Shown here: positions 5,304-9,278 of the stretch, piece after piece
Layout of the letters: each line of letters starts with the position of its first letter
How positions within the stretch are numbered: position 1 is the first letter of the stretch
NCBI GenBank assembly: GCA_003155705.1
Contig: PMEC01000048.1
Span: 1 to 9,278, forward strand
Length of the DNA stretch: 9,278 bases
Direction of reading: 5' to 3'
Source of the DNA: Bacteroidales bacterium
GTDB lineage: Bacteria > Bacteroidota > Bacteroidia > Bacteroidales > VadinHA17
Made by a program: the position numbers and the translations under genes
Notes under the pieces: model-generated
Seen by the model: the letters and a program-made list of their open reading frames with translations, nothing else
Told to the model about the DNA's origin: nothing
Database searches by the model: none

Positions 5304-7766
5304 ATGGATAAAAAATTCAGGAAACCGACAAGCAGTATTTTAATTCCAGATATTATTGATGGAGAGGGAGATATTATACCAATTATAGCCGATGGAGATG
5401 ATGTGGAATTAGAGGATATGGAGGTTCCGGAAGTTATTCCTGTTCTTTCTCTCAGGAATACTGTTCTTTTCCCGGGTGTAGTGCTCCCCATTGCAATTGC
5501 GAGGCCAAAATCAATACAGCTTATAAGAGAAGTCTACAGGACAGACAAAATTGTCGGTACAACAGCACAAAAAGATCCGGATACAGAAAATCCACGGTTT
5601 GAAGATCTGCATCCTATAGGGACAATAGGCCAGATTGTGAAGCTTCTTGAAATGCCTGATGGCTCAACCACTGCCATAATCCAGGGAAGAAAAAGAATGA
5701 TGCTCAAAGAAATGGTATCTGATGATCCCTATTTCCTTGCAAAGGTGAAACCATTGCCGGAAATTAAATCAGAGTTTATCAGCAAGGATTTTGATACAAT
5801 TGTCGGGTCACTTAAAGATTTGTCACTTAAGATTATTAAACTAAACCCAAATATTAGTCCTGAAGCTTCATTTGCTATTAAAAATATTGAGAACAATACA
5901 TACCTTATTAATTTTATCTGCTCAAACACTGACATTAAGATCCAGGATAAACAGAAACTGCTGGAGGTCAGTAATATGCGCGACAGAGGTTATATGCTCC
6001 TGGAGTTTCTTGTCCAGGAGATTCAGATTCTTGAACTTAAGAGTGAATTACAATCAAAGGTAAAAAGCGATCTCGACCAGCAACAGCGCGAATTCCTGCT
6101 GCACCAGCAGATGAAAACAATCCAAAACGAGCTCGGTGGAAATCCGGCTGAGAAAGAAATTGAGGAATACAAAAGAAAAGCCGAGTCAAAAAAATGGAAT
6201 GATGAGGTTAAGAAAGTTTTCGAGAAGGAACTTGATAAACTCCACAGGCTGAATCCGGCAGCAGCAGAATATTCTGTTCAGGTTAATTATATTCAGACCC
6301 TTCTTGATCTGCCATGGAATGAGTTTACAAACGATAATCTTGATCTTAATAATGCACGTCGTGTTCTTGATAATGATCACTTTGGACTTGATGAAGTAAA
6401 AGAAAGAATACTTGAACATCTCGCGGTTCTAAAACTAAAAGGTGACCTAAAATCGCCAATATTATGTCTTTATGGTCCTCCCGGAGTGGGAAAAACATCT
6501 CTGGGAAAATCTGTTGCTAAAGCACTTGGCAGAAAATATGTCAGAATGTCATTAGGCGGACTTCACGATGAGGCAGAAATTCGCGGTCATCGTAAAACTT
6601 ATATTGGCGCGATGCCTGGTCGAATAATTCAGAATATTAAAAGAGCAAGCTCATCTAACCCAGTCTATATTCTGGATGAAATAGATAAGGTAGGTCAGGA
6701 TTTCAGAGGAGATCCATCTTCTGCTCTTCTGGAAGTTCTTGACCCTGAACAAAACAGCACGTTCTTCGATAATTTCCTTGAAATGGAATTTGATCTTTCA
6801 AAAGTGCTCTTCATTGCTACAGCAAATACATTGTCAACTATCAGCCCTGCATTACGTGACAGAATGGAGCTTATTGAGATTACAGGTTACCTTGTAGAGG
6901 AAAAGCTGGAGATTGCAAAACGACATTTACTTCCAAAACAGCTTGAAAATCACGGAGTTAATGCAGATCAGCTCAAGATTGATCGTAGAATAATGGAGGT
7001 ATTGATAGAGAAATATACCAGGGAATCCGGCGTACGCGAGCTTGACAAACGTCTCGCTAAAATTGTCAGAGTAAGAGCAAAAGATATTGCTTCAGATTCG
7101 GTTTATATCGCCGGATTAACAGAAAAAGTTCTTATTGAAACGATGGGACCTCCAAAATATACCCGCGATCTATATGCCGGAAATGACCAGGCCGGAGTTG
7201 TCACCGGATTAGCCTGGACGGCTGCCGGAGGCGAGATACTCTTTGTTGAAACAAGCATCAGTAAAGGTACTGGTAAACTTACTCTTACCGGAAATCTTGG
7301 GGATGTCATGAAAGAATCAGCCGTTATTGCCCTTGAATACCTGAAAGCGAATGCCGAAATGCTTGAACTTCCTGATAATTTCTCAGAGAAGTGGAATATC
7401 CATATTCACGTGCCCGAAGGGGCAATTCCAAAGGACGGGCCGTCCGCCGGAATAACAATGGCTGTTTCAATTGCTTCAGCGTTCACTCAGAGAAAGCTAA
7501 AGAAATATATTGCCCTGACCGGTGAAATTACTCTCCGTGGTAAGGTTCTGCCTGTGGGAGGAATAAAAGAAAAAATACTGGCCGCAAAAAGAGCAAGCAT
7601 AAAGGAGATAATTCTTTCAGAAGAGAACAGGAAAGATGTTGAGGATATAAAAGAGATTTATATTCATGGATTAAAGTTTAGCTATGTTAAGTCAATAATG
7701 GATGTGCTTGAACTTTCACTTCTTAAACAGAAAGTCAGGAATCCAAAGAAAATATCTTTTGACTGA
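5304..7766 (+). CDS. lon: ATP-dependent protease Lon (LonA type)
   Basis: An 820-residue cytoplasmic AAA+ protease that degrades misfolded and some regulatory proteins. An acidic extension (about 1-43) precedes the LON substrate-binding domain, which begins at PVLSLRNTVLFPGVVLPI (46-63) and runs to about 250. A helical linker with REFLLHQQMKTIQNELG follows. The ATPase domain has Walker A GPPGVGKT (391-398), Walker B VYILDEIDK (454-462), and a TANTLSTISPALRDRME segment typical of sensor 1 and the arginine finger. The protease domain carries the catalytic serine 714 in PKDGPSAG and the catalytic lysine 755 in LPVGGIKEK, so all catalytic residues are present. E. coli Lon has 784 residues; most of the difference is the N-terminal extension. 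The ATG at 5304 is the only reasonable start. coaD follows after 18 bp, suggesting cotranscription. Confidence 0.98.
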   Translation: MDKKFRKPTSSILIPDIIDGEGDIIPIIADGDDVELEDMEVPEVIPVLSLRNTVLFPGVVLPIAIARPKSIQLIREVYRTDKIVGTTAQKDPDTENPRFEDLHPIGTIGQIVKLLEMPDGSTTAIIQGRKRMMLKEMVSDDPYFLAKVKPLPEIKSEFISKDFDTIVGSLKDLSLKIIKLNPNISPEASFAIKNIENNTYLINFICSNTDIKIQDKQKLLEVSNMRDRGYMLLEFLVQEIQILELKSELQSKVKSDLDQQQREFLLHQQMKTIQNELGGNPAEKEIEEYKRKAESKKWNDEVKKVFEKELDKLHRLNPAAAEYSVQVNYIQTLLDLPWNEFTNDNLDLNNARRVLDNDHFGLDEVKERILEHLAVLKLKGDLKSPILCLYGPPGVGKTSLGKSVAKALGRKYVRMSLGGLHDEAEIRGHRKTYIGAMPGRIIQNIKRASSSNPVYILDEIDKVGQDFRGDPSSALLEVLDPEQNSTFFDNFLEMEFDLSKVLFIATANTLSTISPALRDRMELIEITGYLVEEKLEIAKRHLLPKQLENHGVNADQLKIDRRIMEVLIEKYTRESGVRELDKRLAKIVRVRAKDIASDSVYIAGLTEKVLIETMGPPKYTRDLYAGNDQAGVVTGLAWTAAGGEILFVETSISKGTGKLTLTGNLGDVMKESAVIALEYLKANAEMLELPDNFSEKWNIHIHVPEGAIPKDGPSAGITMAVSIASAFTQRKLKKYIALTGEITLRGKVLPVGGIKEKILAAKRASIKEIILSEENRKDVEDIKEIYIHGLKFSYVKSIMDVLELSLLKQKVRNPKKISFD

Positions 7767-7784
7767 AATCCCTCAAAAAAAAAA

Positions 7785-8270
7785 ATGAAAAAAATAGCAG
7801 TTTTTCCCGGATCATTCGACCCGATCACAATAGGTCATGAAGCGATCGTAAAGAGCGCCCTAGGCATGTTCGATGAGATAATTATTGCCGTTGGTGCTAA
7901 TGCTCTGAAAAAGAGCTTTTATTCAGTTGAAACCAGAAAAAAAATGATCAATAAAGTCTTTCAGAATGAACCAAGGGTAAAAGTCGATCATTATGAAGGA
8001 CTTACTGTCGATTACTGCAAAAAGAATGGTGCGGATTTTATTCTCAGAGGTCTGAGAACGGCTGCAGACTTTGAATTTGAAAGAGCTATAGCCCAGGTTA
8101 ATAAGGTAATGGCGCCTGATATTGAGTCGGTTTTTATTTTGACAGTTCCGGAACATTCACATATTAACTCAACAATTGTCAGAGATATAATACGAAGCGG
8201 AGGCAACGCTTCCAGGTTTGTGCCTGCTTCTCTAAATCTTAAAGATTACAAAAGGGATGAAGATCTATAA
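7785..8270 (+). CDS. coaD: Phosphopantetheine adenylyltransferase
   Basis: Transfers AMP from ATP to 4'-phosphopantetheine, giving dephospho-CoA and pyrophosphate: the fourth step of coenzyme A synthesis, in the cytoplasm. The 161-residue length is normal. The nucleotidyltransferase motif FPGSFDPITIGH (7-18) includes Ser10 and His18. ILRGLRTAADFEFE (86-99) is the family's second signature and INSTIVRDI (127-135) corresponds to the ISSxxVR motif, with Asn where Ser is usual. The start is fixed by MKKIAVFPGSF. Eleven A's, including the A of the ATG, directly precede the coding region; A-rich initiation regions fit Bacteroidota. It lies 18 bp after lon and overlaps the next gene by 14 bp, so the three are probably one transcription unit. 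Confidence 0.97.
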   Translation: MKKIAVFPGSFDPITIGHEAIVKSALGMFDEIIIAVGANALKKSFYSVETRKKMINKVFQNEPRVKVDHYEGLTVDYCKKNGADFILRGLRTAADFEFERAIAQVNKVMAPDIESVFILTVPEHSHINSTIVRDIIRSGGNASRFVPASLNLKDYKRDEDL

Positions 8271-9278
8271 ATCCGTGTTTTCTTTTATTATCCTTTTATT
8301 TTTCTCTTCTGTCAGTGGACAAACTCTTTTTTTAAGTGGGTCTGGTTCAGGATATAAGAATGCTGAACTGAGAATTTATTTTCAAACTGATCCGATAACC
8401 AAAAGACCAAAACCCCTGATGAATATTATTTGTGATGAAAAAGGAACATTTTCATGCTCTATTCCTTATGAAAAAAATGAAATAATCTTCATTAAAACCG
8501 GAATTTATAATCTTAATCTGTATGTGACTGATAGTGCACGTTATGAGCTTCTTTTGCCGGATTATGTCGCCAAACCCGGGAATGAAGAACAAAATCCATT
8601 TTTCATGGAAACTGAATTGATTCCTGAGGTAATTAATAATAAGCAGGATGTAAATAATCTTATCAGAGCTTTTGATTATGATTTTAATCCGGTTTTTAAT
8701 CTTGTTGCCGACCGTGTTTTCAAAAATTACAAAAAAGAAGAAATAGCGCAGATCATCGCTAAACTTGATAAATATCGGGAGGTCAAAGAACCTTCTTTTT
8801 ATTATGATTATATTAAATGCAGGATGATGATGCTAAATCTTATAGGTTCTTCTTCCACACAGGATCTTAACAAAGCGACAGAATTCATAGGCGCTGGTTT
8901 TAATTCCGGAAACCAGGCATTTTTTGATCTTGCAGAGCAGATGTTTTCCGGCTGCTTCAGTAAGATATCTTCAGGTCAATTAAAGGACCAATTCAACCTT
9001 GCAGTTGCAACAGCTTCTTTCACTGAGTTAAGATCGGTAATTCTACGGGATGTCAGGATTACAAATACTGAACTTGTAGATTTTGTTATTCTCCTGAATC
9101 TTTATGCTGATTATTATAATCGAAATCTCCCTGGTGAAAATGTGCGAAAAATTATTTCTTTAATGCAATCGGAGGGCGCAACCATTTTTATAAAAAACAT
9201 TGCATCAGAAGTGCTCGGAGAAATTGATAACTCTTTGCCTGGCAACTATCCACCAGATTTTTTATTAGCTAATTCTGA
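8257..9278 (+). CDS. Exported protein, probably thioredoxin-like (TlpA/AhpC-type) at its C-terminus; 3' end outside window
   Basis: 340 codons are open to the window edge. The ATG at 8257 overlaps the end of coaD by 14 bp, has AAAGGG directly before it, and is the first start after an in-frame stop at 8233-8235. MKIYKSVFSFIILLFFSSVS followed by GQT is a good signal peptide, so the protein is exported. Residues about 23-95 look beta-rich (LRIYF, GTFSCSIPY, IIFIKTGIYNLNLYV). About 120-320 are mostly helical, with no motif I recognise. The last visible residues, PGNYPPDFLLANS (328-340), resemble the sequence that opens AhpC/TSA and TlpA thioredoxin folds (xxAPDFxLxD), just before the strand that leads to CxxC. 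A Bacteroidota thiol-disulfide oxidoreductase with a long N-terminal domain is therefore my best guess. The catalytic motif, if any, lies beyond the window. Confidence 0.8.
   Translation, partial: MKIYKSVFSFIILLFFSSVSGQTLFLSGSGSGYKNAELRIYFQTDPITKRPKPLMNIICDEKGTFSCSIPYEKNEIIFIKTGIYNLNLYVTDSARYELLLPDYVAKPGNEEQNPFFMETELIPEVINNKQDVNNLIRAFDYDFNPVFNLVADRVFKNYKKEEIAQIIAKLDKYREVKEPSFYYDYIKCRMMMLNLIGSSSTQDLNKATEFIGAGFNSGNQAFFDLAEQMFSGCFSKISSGQLKDQFNLAVATASFTELRSVILRDVRITNTELVDFVILLNLYADYYNRNLPGENVRKIISLMQSEGATIFIKNIASEVLGEIDNSLPGNYPPDFLLANS

Noticed and set aside
5872..6419. Short open frames on both strands inside lon
   Set aside because: They lie within the conserved Lon coding region and have no starts or composition of their own.
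7775..7785. Run of eleven A before and including the coaD start, as a possible slippage site
   Set aside because: It lies outside the coding frame apart from the A of the ATG. A-rich initiation regions are normal in this phylum, so recoding is not needed to explain it.

Overview
The window reads as chromosomal DNA of a Bacteroidota member, probably close to the Bacteroidales. The basis is: promoter-like sites of the TTTG-N19..21-TAnnTTTG type before several genes; little Shine-Dalgarno sequence but A-rich leaders; a cysteine-free type B L31 as the L31 present here; a Lon protease with an acidic N-terminal extension; and a secreted protein that seems to run into a thioredoxin fold after coaD. 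Assignment below phylum level is inference.

Layout: positions 1-1403 hold the C-terminal 467 residues of a glycogen/maltodextrin phosphorylase whose start lies outside the window. A gene-free, hairpin-rich stretch follows (1404-1859), then a tRNA-His(GUG) gene on the minus strand (1934 to 1860). Next, all on the plus strand, come a MOP-type polysaccharide flippase (2108-3439), a YghO-like GNAT protein (3570-4775), ribosomal protein L31 type B (4897-5160, with a clear terminator), Lon (5304-7766), phosphopantetheine adenylyltransferase CoaD (7785-8270), and the first 340 codons of an exported protein (8257-9278) that overlaps coaD by 14 bp and runs off the window.

Most genes are housekeeping and appear to be separate transcription units with their own promoter candidates. 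The exception is lon-coaD-exported protein, which is spaced like an operon. The flippase stands alone, without glycosyltransferases beside it.

The part that standard annotation does not explain is 1608-1882. The 3' end of tRNA-His is repeated 179 bp away, with its T-loop split by a 24-bp hairpin. Between the two copies lies a ~118-bp segment bounded by 13/14-bp inverted repeats and full of further inverted repeats. This could be the footprint of a tRNA-targeting element, a small non-autonomous repeat, or a structured transcript downstream of the tRNA. A 12-bp perfect palindrome at the predicted transcription start of the L31 gene is the other regulatory site worth testing. I found no CRISPR array, no transposase or integrase, and no recognisable defence system.
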